A stretch of 64,000 bases of DNA from Corynebacterium kalidii (lineage in GTDB: Bacteria; Actinomycetota; Actinomycetes; Mycobacteriales; Mycobacteriaceae), in contig NZ_JALIEA010000016.1 in the NCBI RefSeq assembly GCF_022869005.1, forward strand, positions 42,036 to 106,035, given 5' to 3'. The stretch's first letter is position 1, and each line of letters opens with the position of its first letter. Shown here one piece after another: positions 36,784-47,538 of this stretch. The notes under the pieces are model-generated. The model saw only the letters and a list, made by a program, of their open reading frames with translations. It made no database searches and had not been told where the DNA came from. The translations under genes and the position numbers were made by a program.

Positions 36784-37413
36784 CTACCCGTGCAGTCGAC
36801 CGGCCGCGGAAGCCAGGGCGCCGGCGATGGAGAGGTCCCGGTCGGCGCCGAAGCCGACGGCCCAGACCTTCTTGGTCTCGTGCTGGGCGAAGACGAAGGT
36901 GACCGTGGCCTCGAAGATGTCGTACTGGTGGAACTCGAGGATCTCGACGCGCCGGCCGTGGTCGGCGAGGATCTGCGTCATGGCGGAGGCCGCACCCATC
37001 GAGGTGATCGAGACCTGCGTCCCGGCGTCCTCGCGCAGGCCGGTGATCGTCATGTCGAAGTCACGGCGGCCGGCGGAGCGGCGGGTGGTGGTCATCGACT
37101 CGACCCGGTAGGTCGACGGTGCGTAGGTGGCGATGAACTTGCGCCACTCCATACCGCGCGCCTCCTGCCGCATCCCGGCGGGCAACCGCTGGCCGAAGCG
37201 CGCGCGGAACGGGTCCTCGGCGAAGACCCGGGTACGGCTACGGCGCTTCTCCAGCCGGGTCTGGTTGCCTTCCCGGTAGGTCACGGCGGTGGAACGGCGC
37301 AGGCCGGGACGGTCGGTGTAGACGGGGGCGAGTCGCTCGTCGCGGGCCTCGTCGGGGCGGGCGAAGCGAATCATCGTGGTGGTGGGCATCCGGTTGTCCT
37401 GTGACTCGAACAT
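36784..37413 (-). CDS. Stand-alone LeuA allosteric (dimerisation)-domain-like protein
   Basis: 209 residues. The C-terminal 90 residues resemble the regulatory domain of 2-isopropylmalate synthase: GTQVSITSMGAASAMTQIL, VEILEFHQYDI, and KVWAVGFGADRDLSIAGALAS, without any HMGL-type catalytic barrel. The N-terminal 110 residues are arginine-rich and unassigned. Such detached domains occur in other actinobacteria. It may sense leucine or another acid, or be structural. The ATG at 37413 is preceded by AGGGAAGA and a 225-base leader containing a hairpin. Confidence 0.72.
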   Translation of the reverse strand: MFESQDNRMPTTTMIRFARPDEARDERLAPVYTDRPGLRRSTAVTYREGNQTRLEKRRSRTRVFAEDPFRARFGQRLPAGMRQEARGMEWRKFIATYAPSTYRVESMTTTRRSAGRRDFDMTITGLREDAGTQVSITSMGAASAMTQILADHGRRVEILEFHQYDIFEATVTFVFAQHETKKVWAVGFGADRDLSIAGALASAAGRLHG

Positions 37414-37490
37414 GAGTTGGGTCTTCCCTTGTGCTGGTTGCTGTCGGTGGGATGTGGACCGACGCAGCCGCCTGCGAGTAGCGTGACTTC

Positions 37491-37527
37491 CCCGTGGTGG
37501 AGGGGTCAGTCCGCGCCTCCACCCGGG
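37491..37527. other. Hairpin in the leader of the LeuA-dimer-like gene
   Basis: CCCGTGGTGGAGG (37491-37503) can pair with CCTCCACCCGGG (37516-37527) with one bulge. It lies 78 bases upstream of the gene on its coding strand and after the M20 peptidase gene, so it may be a terminator of the latter or a leader structure. No T-tract. Confidence 0.35.
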
Positions 37528-37638
37528 TGGGCTACTCGCTTAAGGGTGTTGATCATGACGATGATGTTATCTGTATCACTGCCTTGAGGCAAGCCCGTGG
37601 CCACCTCCCGGTCACCGGCGACCGGGAGGGCCCGGCCC

Positions 37639-39057
37639 TCAGCGGCGGGGGAGCCGGCCGGAGCGGGCGAGGAACAGCAGTTCAGCGGTGCCGATCGCGG
37701 CGATCTCGCCGGGGTCCACCGACTCGTCGGCCGAGTGGATCCGGCATGACGGTTCCTCGATGCCGAACAGGGCGAGTTCGGCGGACGGGTACTTCTCCAG
37801 CAGGGCGTTGCTCAGCGGGATGGACCCGCCGGAGCCGATCTCGGCGGTCTCGTCCGCCCCGTAGGCGTCCGCCAGGGCCTGCGACAGCAGCGTGAGCGCC
37901 GGGCCGGAGGTGTCCGCGGAGAAGGGGGAGGCCAGGGAACCCCGTTCGATGCTGATGCGGGCGTTGTGCGGGACGTGGGACTCCAGGTGCCGGACCAGGG
38001 CGTCCTGCCCCTGCTTCGGGTCCATTCCCGGCGGGATGCGCAGGCTGACCTCGGCGCCGGCGGCGGAGACCACGGCGTTGACGGCGTCGGCGACGGAGAG
38101 GGAGTCCAGTCCGGTGACCGTGATGGCCGGGCGGGAGATGGTGAGGTCGTTCGGGTTGAGGCCCTGGGCTGTGCCGAGGACGTCGACACCCTCGAGGACA
38201 CCGGCGTCCGCGCGGAACGTCGCCTCGTCGGGGCCCCGTCCCTCCCAGTGTGCCTCGGAGGACAGGCCGTCGACGGCGACGAGGCCGTCGTCGTGCAGGG
38301 TGGCCAGCAGGTGGATCAGCGACAGCAGGGCGTCCGGGGCGGCGCCGCCGAACTGGCCGGAGTGCATGGGCTGTTCGAGCGTCTGCAGCCGGACGGTGAC
38401 GGGTGCGGTGCCGCGCAGGGCGGTGCAGACGGCGGGGACGCCGAGGGCGTCGTTGCCGGAGTCGGCGATGAGGAAGGTGTCGGCGGCGAAGAGCTCCGGG
38501 TTGGACGACAGGAGGTCCTCCAGGCCGTAGCCGCCGCGCTCCTCGGAGCCTTCGACGACCACGCGGATGCCGATGCTCGACAGGGCGGTGGCGGTGTCGT
38601 CGTCCAGGTCGCCGGAGTCGAGGAGGGCGTTGACCGCGCGCAGCACGGCGAGGTGCATGACGACGTGGCCCTTGCAGTCCGCGGCGCCGCGTCCGTACCA
38701 GCGGCCGTCGCGTTCGGTGAGCTCCCAGGGGGACGACGTCCAGTTGTCGACGTCGCTGGCCGGCTGCACGTCGTAGTGCGAGTAGAGCAGGACGGTGGGC
38801 CAGCCCTCGGCTGCCTCGCGCACGCCGATGACCGACACCGAGCCGTCTGTGGTGGTGTGCGGTTCGACGGGGACGCCCTCGGCGCGGAAGGCCTCGGTGA
38901 CCCACCGGGCGGCGGCGGCGTTGTCCTCCTCGAGCCCGGGCGTGGAGTGCACGGAGCGGAAAGCGACGAGGTCGCGGAGTGCCTGCTGCAGCCACGGCAT
39001 CTGTTCGGCGACGGCCGCGCGGGCCGATTCTGCGGTGAGGGTGTTGTGCTCTGTCAT
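37639..39057 (-). CDS. M20-family dipeptidase
   Basis: Cytoplasmic zinc peptidase of the M20/DapE/CPG2 family. Metal ligands are visible in LLYSHYDVQPAS, GRGAADCKGHVVMHL and VVEGSEERGGYGLEDL, with the dimerisation domain (HSGQFGGAAPDALLSL) in the middle and the late GIEEPSCRIHSADESV motif. About 472 residues, typical of dipeptidases rather than DapE. The ATG at 39057 (MTEHN) is preferred to an upstream in-frame start. Divergent from groEL. Confidence 0.9.
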   Translation of the reverse strand: MTEHNTLTAESARAAVAEQMPWLQQALRDLVAFRSVHSTPGLEEDNAAAARWVTEAFRAEGVPVEPHTTTDGSVSVIGVREAAEGWPTVLLYSHYDVQPASDVDNWTSSPWELTERDGRWYGRGAADCKGHVVMHLAVLRAVNALLDSGDLDDDTATALSSIGIRVVVEGSEERGGYGLEDLLSSNPELFAADTFLIADSGNDALGVPAVCTALRGTAPVTVRLQTLEQPMHSGQFGGAAPDALLSLIHLLATLHDDGLVAVDGLSSEAHWEGRGPDEATFRADAGVLEGVDVLGTAQGLNPNDLTISRPAITVTGLDSLSVADAVNAVVSAAGAEVSLRIPPGMDPKQGQDALVRHLESHVPHNARISIERGSLASPFSADTSGPALTLLSQALADAYGADETAEIGSGGSIPLSNALLEKYPSAELALFGIEEPSCRIHSADESVDPGEIAAIGTAELLFLARSGRLPRR

Positions 39058-39120
39058 GGACTCCAGCGTAGCCGCGCCCGCCACCTTGCACTCGGCGGGG
39101 GAGACTGCTAGAAACGGGAG

Positions 39121-39147
39121 CTAGCACTTGCTCATGCGGAGTGCCAG
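39121..39147. promoter_or_regulatory. CIRCE element upstream of groEL
   Basis: CTAGCACTT, nine bases, GAGTGCCAG: this matches the HrcA operator TTAGCACTC-N9-GAGTGCTAA at most positions, with the exact nine-base spacing, about 140 bases before groEL. It indicates heat-shock repression by HrcA. Confidence 0.82.
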
Positions 39148-39186
39148 AACGAACAACAGAAATGAAGTCTCACTCAGGTGCAGTGA

Positions 39187-40935
<1,749 letters not shown>

Positions 40936-40987
40936 TCCATCCGGGCCCGTCGGGTCCATCGGGCCCAGGCCGCCTGACGCGCTGACC

Positions 40988-41033
40988 GACCCCGCCCCGG
41001 ACCACGGTGACAACCGTGGTCCGGGGCGGGGTC
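40988..41033 (+). terminator. Perfect 20-bp hairpin after groEL
   Basis: A perfect 20-base-pair stem (40988-41007 with 41014-41033) around the loop TGACAA, very GC-rich. It has no clear T-run but is the expected end of groEL transcription and may insulate the ppk2 promoter. Confidence 0.75.
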
Positions 41034-41111
41034 GTCCTGTATCCACCACCGGCGGGGGTGGCGCGTCCCACACGCCGTGTGGTGCGGTGGAGGAACGATT
41101 AGCATGGGGGT

Positions 41112-42032
41112 ATGACCAACGACAGTAGCGACCAGAACGCGACGGACGTGCAGGAATTCCACATCGTCGATCTGGCGGCGACTGAGGGCTACATCGTCGA
41201 CGATTCGGACGAGGACGACCCGGTCCTGATCACCCCGGACGGCCACCGCGTCGACACGTGGCGGGAGAACTACCCCTACGAGGAACGGATCAGCCGCGAG
41301 GAGTACGAGACCACCAAGCGGGCCCTCCAGATCGAGCTGCTGAAGTGGCAGAACTGGACCAAGGACACCGGCCAGAAGCACATCATCCTCTTCGAGGGGC
41401 GTGACGCCGCCGGTAAGGGCGGGACGATCAAGCGCTTCAACGAGCACCTCAACCCCCGTGGCGCGCGCACTGTCGCCCTGGAGAAGCCGAGTCCCCGGGA
41501 GTCGACGTCCTGGTACTTCCAGCGCTACATCCAGAACTTCCCGTGCGCCGGGGAGATCGTCTTCTTCGACCGCTCCTGGTACAACCGCTCGGGGGTGGAG
41601 CGGGTGATGGGGTTCTGCACCGACGACCAGCACGCGGAGTTCCTGCGAGAGGTGCCGATGCTGGAGAACATGCTCATGGGCTCCGACATCAGCCTGACGA
41701 AGCTGTGGTTCTCGGTGACCCAGAAGGAGCAGCGCACCCGGTTCGCCATCCGTCAGGTCGACCCGGTGCGGCAGTGGAAACTGTCCCCGATGGACCTGGC
41801 CTCCCTGGACAAGTGGGACGACTACACCCGCGCCAAGGAGGAGCAGTTCCGGTACACCGACACCAACGAGTCCCCGTGGATCACCATCAAGTCGAACGAC
41901 AAGAAGCGCGCGCGGCTCAACGCGATGCGCTACGTGCTGAGCAAGTTCGACTACACCGGTAAGGACTACGACGTGGTGGGGCGTCCGGACCCGAAGATCG
42001 TGAAGCGCGGACGCGACCAGATCGGCGACTGA
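41112..42032 (+). CDS. ppk2: Polyphosphate kinase 2
   Basis: Uses polyphosphate and (d)NDP reversibly to make NTP. Single-domain PPK2 of 306 residues with Walker A GRDAAGKGG, lid region PSPRESTSWYFQRY, and Walker B EIVFFDRSWYNRSG, followed by DP.RQWKLSPMDL. The N-terminal 60 residues are acidic. One-domain architecture fits class I NDP-phosphorylating enzymes as in C. glutamicum. The ATG at 41112 lies shortly after a TTAGCATGG sequence, so it may be leaderless. Confidence 0.93.
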   Translation: MTNDSSDQNATDVQEFHIVDLAATEGYIVDDSDEDDPVLITPDGHRVDTWRENYPYEERISREEYETTKRALQIELLKWQNWTKDTGQKHIILFEGRDAAGKGGTIKRFNEHLNPRGARTVALEKPSPRESTSWYFQRYIQNFPCAGEIVFFDRSWYNRSGVERVMGFCTDDQHAEFLREVPMLENMLMGSDISLTKLWFSVTQKEQRTRFAIRQVDPVRQWKLSPMDLASLDKWDDYTRAKEEQFRYTDTNESPWITIKSNDKKRARLNAMRYVLSKFDYTGKDYDVVGRPDPKIVKRGRDQIGD

Positions 42033-42058
42033 CTGGCGTCAGCCAGTGTCGGCCGGTA

Positions 42059-42568
42059 TCAGCCGGCGTCGGCCCGTGGGACGTCGCCGGAGGTGTCGTC
42101 GGACCCCTCAAGCTCGTCGGTGCTCTCCTCCTCGGCGGCGATGATCGACTTCGCCAGCTTCTTGAGGTGCTTCAGCTGCTTGGACGTGGATTCGTCGAGT
42201 GCCTCGTCCTCGGCGTTCTGCACGATAGGGGACAGCATCAGCTGCGTCTTGTGCCCCTTCTTCGTGACCGAGATGATCTGTCGGCGCCGGTCCTTGGGGT
42301 CCTTGTCGCGCTTGGCCAGCTTGCGCTTCTCCAGCGAGTCGACGAGCCGTACCATGTCCGAGCGGTCCACCCCGATGATCTCGCCGAGCTCGGCCTGGCT
42401 GGCGGCGTCCCCGTCGACCAGATACGTCAGCACCCAGTACTCCCGGAGGTTGAACCCCTTGGACATCAGCGCGGACTCGACGAACAGGCGCGTGCGCCGA
42501 CGGAGGCGCTCGAGCTGGAAGGACGGTGACTTCAGGAGCTCGCTGGGCAGATGCGCTGTCTCTGGCAT
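42059..42568 (-). CDS. MarR-family transcriptional regulator
   Basis: 169 residues with a central winged helix: SQAELGEIIGVDRSDMVRLVDSLEKRKLAKR, then KDRRRQIISVTKKG as wing. The C-terminal 45 residues are acidic and unconserved. Convergent with ppk2; the 26-base gap holds CTGGC-GTCA-GCCAG and GGCC repeats that may end both transcripts. Not located next to an obvious target gene. Confidence 0.86.
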   Translation of the reverse strand: MPETAHLPSELLKSPSFQLERLRRRTRLFVESALMSKGFNLREYWVLTYLVDGDAASQAELGEIIGVDRSDMVRLVDSLEKRKLAKRDKDPKDRRRQIISVTKKGHKTQLMLSPIVQNAEDEALDESTSKQLKHLKKLAKSIIAAEEESTDELEGSDDTSGDVPRADAG

Positions 42569-42641
42569 GTCCCCACTCTATCTTCTGCCGGGTGGGAAAC
42601 GCGAACTATGGGGTGTCCCCGCTATTGTGTGGGGGATGGTT

Positions 42642-42950
42642 CTAGCCCTCGGTGCCGACGATCGGCAGGCCGGCGTCCCGCCACCCGATGGTGCCCGAGC
42701 CGACGTTGATGGTGTCGATGCCGTTCATCTCCAGCCACTGTGCGGCCTTGGCAGACCGGCCGCCGGAGAGACAGATGAGGTAGATGTCCCGGTCGAAGTC
42801 GAACTCGCCGTAGCGGGACTGGAGCTCGGAGAGCGGCAGGTTGACCGCGCCTTCGGCGTGCCACTGGTTGTACTCGTCCGGCTCGCGGATGTCGATGAGC
42901 TGGGCTCCAGCCGGGACGTCGGTCGGTGTCACTGTCTCGAAATCACTCAT
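42642..42950 (-). CDS. Single-domain rhodanese
   Basis: About 102-residue sulfurtransferase-like protein. DIREPDEYNQWHAEGAVNLP and the active-site loop YLICLSGGRSAKAA with the catalytic cysteine are intact. Small cytoplasmic rhodaneses carry persulfide sulfur; partner unknown. The ATG at 42950 (MSDFETV) is used because the upstream extension is unconserved. Confidence 0.87.
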   Translation of the reverse strand: MSDFETVTPTDVPAGAQLIDIREPDEYNQWHAEGAVNLPLSELQSRYGEFDFDRDIYLICLSGGRSAKAAQWLEMNGIDTINVGSGTIGWRDAGLPIVGTEG

Positions 42951-43117
42951 GCCGACCAAGTTTACGCCGGGTCGGGGGACACGGTCCACGGGGAGTGCGC
43001 AGGGGACGCCCGGGGGTCCGGTCGGCGCACGGGAACGGGTGTTCGGTGCGCGCGTCGAGCGTCTGGCCCGGCGGATAAGGTCCGCACGGTGGTGTCACCC
43101 CGACAGAGGAGTTCAAC

Positions 43118-45085
43118 GTGACCAGACAGGTTCCCTCGTGGAGTCGACTTCTGGACCTGATGGCGGCAGGCCGCCGCCAGCCGGTGTCCGGCGTCGTCGT
43201 TGTCGCCGGTGAGACGGACCGTCGTGCGTATCCGACGGCGTTCGGTCTGCCGGTCGCCCGCGTCCCGGTGCCGGTGGGGGAGTACGCGTACGTCCGGGAC
43301 GGGGCATGCTTCCGTCTGGACCAGGTCGAGGGGTCCGGCCTCCTGGCCTGCGACGGGATATCGCTGGTGTGGCGGGGTATGGAGGTACCTGGACAGTCCG
43401 GGGTCGAGTCGGACGGCGCGTGGGAGTTGGAGTGTGCGTCGCCCGGTTTCTTCGACGGGGTCTGTCTCGACAGACTGCTTGACCGTGCCTTTCCTGCCGG
43501 GGAGATCCGTCCCGGGACATGGCTCGGCAGGGACGTGTGGCGCGTACCTGGACTGCCTGACGAGGTGCGGGATCACCGGTGGGCGGGTCACGGGCCGGCC
43601 GGCGACCTCCGTGAGCCCCGCGAGATGGTGGTGGACGCGGACACCGGCGTTGTCCTCCGGCTTTCCCGCGGGACGGGGACCGCGGAGTACGTCGAGGTGG
43701 AGTTCCCGTCCGTGATTGACGTGGGGGAGGATTTCTGGACGCCGTCGGTCGACATGGTCGAGGAGTCCGCCCGTCCGGTGGAGGCGGTGCCGCAGCGATG
43801 TCCACGGCGTGCACCGGCCACGGCCGTGATACCGGACCCGGCGTTCGGGGCGGTGCTCGACAGTCTCCGCGTCCCGTCGCCCGGTCCGTTGCCGGACGGC
43901 CACCGCAGCATCCGGGTCCACGGGACGCGGAGATGGTCGGTGGGGGAGACCGTGGAGATGCAGCTGGAGTTCACGGAGACCGACGGTGACGCGGCACCGG
44001 TCGTCGCCTACGCCGAGCTCCGGGGGAGTCCTGATACACGGAGGGCGCGGGAGCCGTGGCGCGTGATACTGCACGGGGACGGATGGTCGGCAGGCTGGTG
44101 GACGGAGGAGCCGGTCACCGGGTACGTGGAGCGCAGGGGAACGTTCTCGGTGTCCGAGGAGTCCATGTACGCCGTGACCCCGACCAGGGGGAACGTCCAC
44201 AGCATCAGGCTGCGCTGTCGGGAGGCCGTGGTCCCCGGTGCTGTCCCCGGCGCACCCCGGGACGATGCCGTCGTGCATGAACTGGATGTCGCACAGGTCG
44301 ACGGGTGTCTTCCCTACTACATCAGCCACGACGAGACGGTGATGGCGACGACCACCTCCGTCGAGGTCGTCATCGACCTCGAGGATGTGCCACCACCGGC
44401 GATCACGGAGGGCCCGGATCCTCGTGTCGTCCGTGAGTTCGGGGTCACGGCAGACAGGCGGTCGGGCGAGCGCACCCTGTGGTGGACCCCGGAGCCGACG
44501 ATCCCCGTGCTCTACTGGCGGGTGCTCACGACAGGGGGAGCCGGTGGGTTCCGGAGCGCGTGCATCGTCGCCGCCGTCGAGGCCACCCGGGCGGACCCGG
44601 TGCGCATTGAGGTGGATCCGGACGGCTGTGGAGGAACGGTGTCCTGTGCAGGACGGACATTCGGTCTTCGCCGGTGGTGGAATCTCGGGCACGGTGAGCC
44701 GGAGGTCCTGACAGGACGGGACGCGCCGGGCTGGAGGTGCGGGGAGTGGTCCATCGACTACCGCGACGGGGTCCTCGTCCGGTCCGATGAATCTGGCTCT
44801 GTCGTCGAACGGTCGCGGCCGGAACCCGGTCTCCGGGACTTCCGTGGCGTCGGGCCGTGGACAGGGTGCGTTTCCGGGACACGGGACGGTGTGGAGTTCC
44901 GGCTCCTGGACCCTGTCACCCTGACCTGTGAGGCCGTGTTCCACGTCCGGTCGACGAGCGTGTGCACGCAATGGGTCGACGGGGAACTCTGGTTGGCCGA
45001 CGGAGAGTTACGCGTGATGACCCGGGAATCCCCCGGGCAGTGGACGGAGCGCCCGGTGACAGCCGGTCGCCGGCGGTCCAGGTGA
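43118..45085 (+). CDS. Large orphan protein with a LolA/RseB-like N-terminal region
   Basis: 655 residues, no family that I recognise with certainty. There is no signal peptide or membrane helix, so it is probably cytoplasmic. The first 230 residues follow the pattern of LolA/RseB-like folds in actinobacteria: GTWLGRDVWRVPG, then MVVDADTGVVLRLSRG and a closing DVGEDFWTP. Residues 270-430 are beta-rich and tryptophan-rich; the last 250 contain repeated short strands (e.g. GEWSIDYRDGVLVRSDESG; WVDGELWLADGELRVM) suggesting a propeller-like or repeat fold. The GTG at 43118 is supported by GAGGAG nine bases upstream and a TAAGGT box at 43076-43081. Monocistronic, divergent from rhodanese and convergent with ppa. 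Confidence 0.75.
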   Translation: MTRQVPSWSRLLDLMAAGRRQPVSGVVVVAGETDRRAYPTAFGLPVARVPVPVGEYAYVRDGACFRLDQVEGSGLLACDGISLVWRGMEVPGQSGVESDGAWELECASPGFFDGVCLDRLLDRAFPAGEIRPGTWLGRDVWRVPGLPDEVRDHRWAGHGPAGDLREPREMVVDADTGVVLRLSRGTGTAEYVEVEFPSVIDVGEDFWTPSVDMVEESARPVEAVPQRCPRRAPATAVIPDPAFGAVLDSLRVPSPGPLPDGHRSIRVHGTRRWSVGETVEMQLEFTETDGDAAPVVAYAELRGSPDTRRAREPWRVILHGDGWSAGWWTEEPVTGYVERRGTFSVSEESMYAVTPTRGNVHSIRLRCREAVVPGAVPGAPRDDAVVHELDVAQVDGCLPYYISHDETVMATTTSVEVVIDLEDVPPPAITEGPDPRVVREFGVTADRRSGERTLWWTPEPTIPVLYWRVLTTGGAGGFRSACIVAAVEATRADPVRIEVDPDGCGGTVSCAGRTFGLRRWWNLGHGEPEVLTGRDAPGWRCGEWSIDYRDGVLVRSDESGSVVERSRPEPGLRDFRGVGPWTGCVSGTRDGVEFRLLDPVTLTCEAVFHVRSTSVCTQWVDGELWLADGELRVMTRESPGQWTERPVTAGRRRSR

Positions 45086-45098
45086 GGGACGTCCGACC

Positions 45099-45572
45099 CT
45101 ACTTGTGGCGCTCGACGGCCTCGGCGAGGATCCGCTCGGCCTCGGCACGGTCGCCCCAGCCCGAACCGTTGACTTCCTTGCCGGGCTCCAGGTCCTTGTA
45201 GTGGACGAAGAAGTGCTCGATCTCGTCCTTGACGTCCTGGGCGATGTCGTCGATGTCCTGGAACTTCTCGTAGCGCACGTCGTCGACGACGCAGAGCAGC
45301 TTGTCGTCGCCGCCGGCCTCGTCGGTCATCTTGAAGACGCCGACCGGGCGGGCCTCGACGATGACGCCGGGGAAGACCGACTCCGGGAGGATCACCAGGG
45401 CGTCCAGCGGGTCGCCGTCCTCACCGAGGGTGTCGTCGATGAAGCCGTAGTCGGCCGGGTAGGCCATCGGGGTGAAGAGGTAGCGGTCCAGGTAGACCTT
45501 GCCGGTCTTGTGGTCGACCTCGTACTTGTTGCGGGAACCCTTGGGGATTTCGATGGTGACTTCGATGCTCAT
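45099..45572 (-). CDS. ppa: Inorganic pyrophosphatase
   Basis: Hydrolyses pyrophosphate from biosynthetic reactions. Soluble family I enzyme of 157 residues: [20 protein letters not shown] start, [23 protein letters not shown] with the catalytic aspartates, and [17 protein letters not shown] near the end. The ATG at 45572 gives the normal length. Confidence 0.96.
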   Translation of the reverse strand: MSIEVTIEIPKGSRNKYEVDHKTGKVYLDRYLFTPMAYPADYGFIDDTLGEDGDPLDALVILPESVFPGVIVEARPVGVFKMTDEAGGDDKLLCVVDDVRYEKFQDIDDIAQDVKDEIEHFFVHYKDLEPGKEVNGSGWGDRAEAERILAEAVERHK

Positions 45573-45583
45573 GGCACGTGAGT

Positions 45584-46048
45584 TTACCCTGTCCGCTCGG
45601 CGGTGGCCGCGATGGCCGCCACGGTCTGCTCCATGCCGGCACGCAGCCGGGCCTCGAAATCCTCGGTCCCGCCGAGCGCGACGGCGACCATGGCGCGGGA
45701 GACCACGGTGGTGTCGCCGTTGACGGTGCGGGACTCGGTGAGCGTGGTCGTGCCGTCGCCGTTGTCGGTGAGGGCGAAACGCCAGTGTGTCCCGTTGATC
45801 GGCACGCGCCACTCCAGGATCGACTCCGGGGACCACCGGGTGATCTTCGACCAGGTCGGCCAGAACAGCAGGCCCTGTCGGTTGAGGTTCAGCGTGGTCG
45901 TCCCCACCCCGGGCGGGCCGCCGAGCACGAGCATCTTCTTGCACTGGGGGCTACGGTCGCCGATGGCCGAGAGGTCGGAGACAGCGGCCCAGACGGCGGC
46001 GGGGGTGGCGTTGATGGTGCGTGTGGTGCTGATCAGGGGGGTCGTCAT
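45584..46048 (-). CDS. SRPBCC-family (polyketide cyclase/START-like) protein
   Basis: 154-residue single-domain protein with the helix-grip pattern: [32 protein letters not shown], central strands with [13 protein letters not shown] and [11 protein letters not shown], and a long C-terminal helix [16 protein letters not shown]. Such proteins bind small hydrophobic ligands; function unknown. The stop is 11 bases from the ppa start, so the two are likely cotranscribed. Confidence 0.8.
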   Translation of the reverse strand: MTTPLISTTRTINATPAAVWAAVSDLSAIGDRSPQCKKMLVLGGPPGVGTTTLNLNRQGLLFWPTWSKITRWSPESILEWRVPINGTHWRFALTDNGDGTTTLTESRTVNGDTTVVSRAMVAVALGGTEDFEARLRAGMEQTVAAIAATAERTG

Positions 46049-46167
46049 GGCACTGACCATACGGTGTGGCCGTCGGGCGGCGCAGGATAATCCGCGAGGA
46101 CGGGCGTCGGATACGCTGGTGTGGTCACACCCGAGCATCTCTCTCGCAGGAAGGCCCCGATGCCCTG

Positions 46168-47517
46168 ATGAGCAAGTCCGCCTCGCGCCGTTGGCTGTAC
46201 GGCATCCTGGCATTCCTGGTGGTCGTGGTGGTGGTCGTCGCCACCGCACTGGTGGTGCACCAGCGCAACGCCTACACCGTGGCTGACGCGGAACCGCTGC
46301 CTGAGCCCACGGGCGTGCTCGCCCCGGCGCAGACGGAGGGGGCGGCGCCGGACGTCAGCGACGAGCTGTCGGCGAAGGCCTCCGACCCGGCGTTGGGCCG
46401 ACTGTCGGGGCACGTCACCGACCTCGCCACCGGCGAGGAGATCTGGTCGGTGAAACCGGACACGATGCTTGTCCCGGCCTCGGCGACGAAGCTGACGACG
46501 GCCGCCGCGGCCCTCGTCACGCTCGACGGGGACGACCGCGTCGCCACGCGGGTCTACCCGGGGGCGAAGGCGGGGCAGGTCGTGCTGAAGGGGGACGGGG
46601 ACGTCACCCTGGAACGGTCCGAGGGGACGGGGTTCTTCACGGACCCGGCGAACATCGACGAACTCGCCGCCCAGGTCGACGCGGCGCTCGGCGGGGACGC
46701 GGTGACCGAGGTCGTGGTGGACAACTCCGTGCGGGAGGGGTCCCTGTTCAACAAGACCTGGTCGCGGGACGACATCGGCGCCGGGAACGTCGCCCCGCTG
46801 TCGGCGGTGATGATGGACGCCGGACGACTGGACCCCTCGGAGTCCTACTCGTCGCGGTCGTCGACCCCCGCCTCGGACGTGGGGGACTCCCTCGCCGCGG
46901 CGCTGGGGGCCGACGGCGCCACGGTGTCGGTCACGGACAAGGCGGTCGACGTCGGCGGACGGGACCCGCTGGGGACGGTGTACTCGGCACCGTTGAGTAT
47001 CCGGATCCGCGACATGCTCCTGCACAGCGACAACCTGCTCGCCGAGGCGGTCGCCAGGGAGGTCGCGCAGGCCCGCGGCGAGTCCCCGACGTTCGAGGGT
47101 GCGGCGAAAGCCACCCTGGACGCGTTGACGGAGGAGGGGATCGACGTCGGCAAGGCGGTGCTGCGCGACAACTCCGGGATGAGCGAGGACAACCGGCTCA
47201 ACGCGCGGATCCTGGACGCGGTCGTGGCCGCCGCCGGGACCGACGACGACCTGCGGGTCCTGCTGGACGGCCTTCCGGTCGCGGCCGGGGACGGGACGCT
47301 CGTCGACCGGTACGGGGAGGGCTCCGGGGCCACCGCCGGCGCGGGCTGGGTCCGGGCGAAGACCGGCACCCTGGACGGGGTGAACACCCTGGCGGGCACG
47401 GTGACCACCGACGGCGGGCGCACGCTGAGTTTCGCCTTCCTCTCGAACGGTTCCGACGCAGGCGCGGGGCGGGCGGCACTGGACCGGCTCGCCGCGGCGC
47501 TGCGGTCGGCGTCGTGA
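46168..47517 (+). CDS. dacB: D-alanyl-D-alanine carboxypeptidase/endopeptidase (PBP4, peptidase S13)
   Basis: Membrane-anchored peptidoglycan enzyme of 449 residues. After a short basic start comes one helix (WLYGILAFLVVVVVVVATAL) acting as anchor/signal. The penicillin-binding motifs are SATK (nucleophile), SDN and KTG, with the S13 insertion domain between the first two. The ATG at 46168 gives a sensible membrane N-terminus; a longer frame upstream does not. First gene of the dacB-tilS-hpt-ftsH-fol series shared with mycobacteria. Confidence 0.93.
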   Translation: MSKSASRRWLYGILAFLVVVVVVVATALVVHQRNAYTVADAEPLPEPTGVLAPAQTEGAAPDVSDELSAKASDPALGRLSGHVTDLATGEEIWSVKPDTMLVPASATKLTTAAAALVTLDGDDRVATRVYPGAKAGQVVLKGDGDVTLERSEGTGFFTDPANIDELAAQVDAALGGDAVTEVVVDNSVREGSLFNKTWSRDDIGAGNVAPLSAVMMDAGRLDPSESYSSRSSTPASDVGDSLAAALGADGATVSVTDKAVDVGGRDPLGTVYSAPLSIRIRDMLLHSDNLLAEAVAREVAQARGESPTFEGAAKATLDALTEEGIDVGKAVLRDNSGMSEDNRLNARILDAVVAAAGTDDDLRVLLDGLPVAAGDGTLVDRYGEGSGATAGAGWVRAKTGTLDGVNTLAGTVTTDGGRTLSFAFLSNGSDAGAGRAALDRLAAALRSAS

Positions 47518-47538
47518 CGGACGCATGGTGACGGACAC

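Noticed and set aside
42962..44971. 669-codon minus-strand open frame opposite the orphan gene
   Set aside because: Arg/Pro/His-rich shadow with no ribosome site. The plus-strand frame has a good site, a promoter and protein-like composition.
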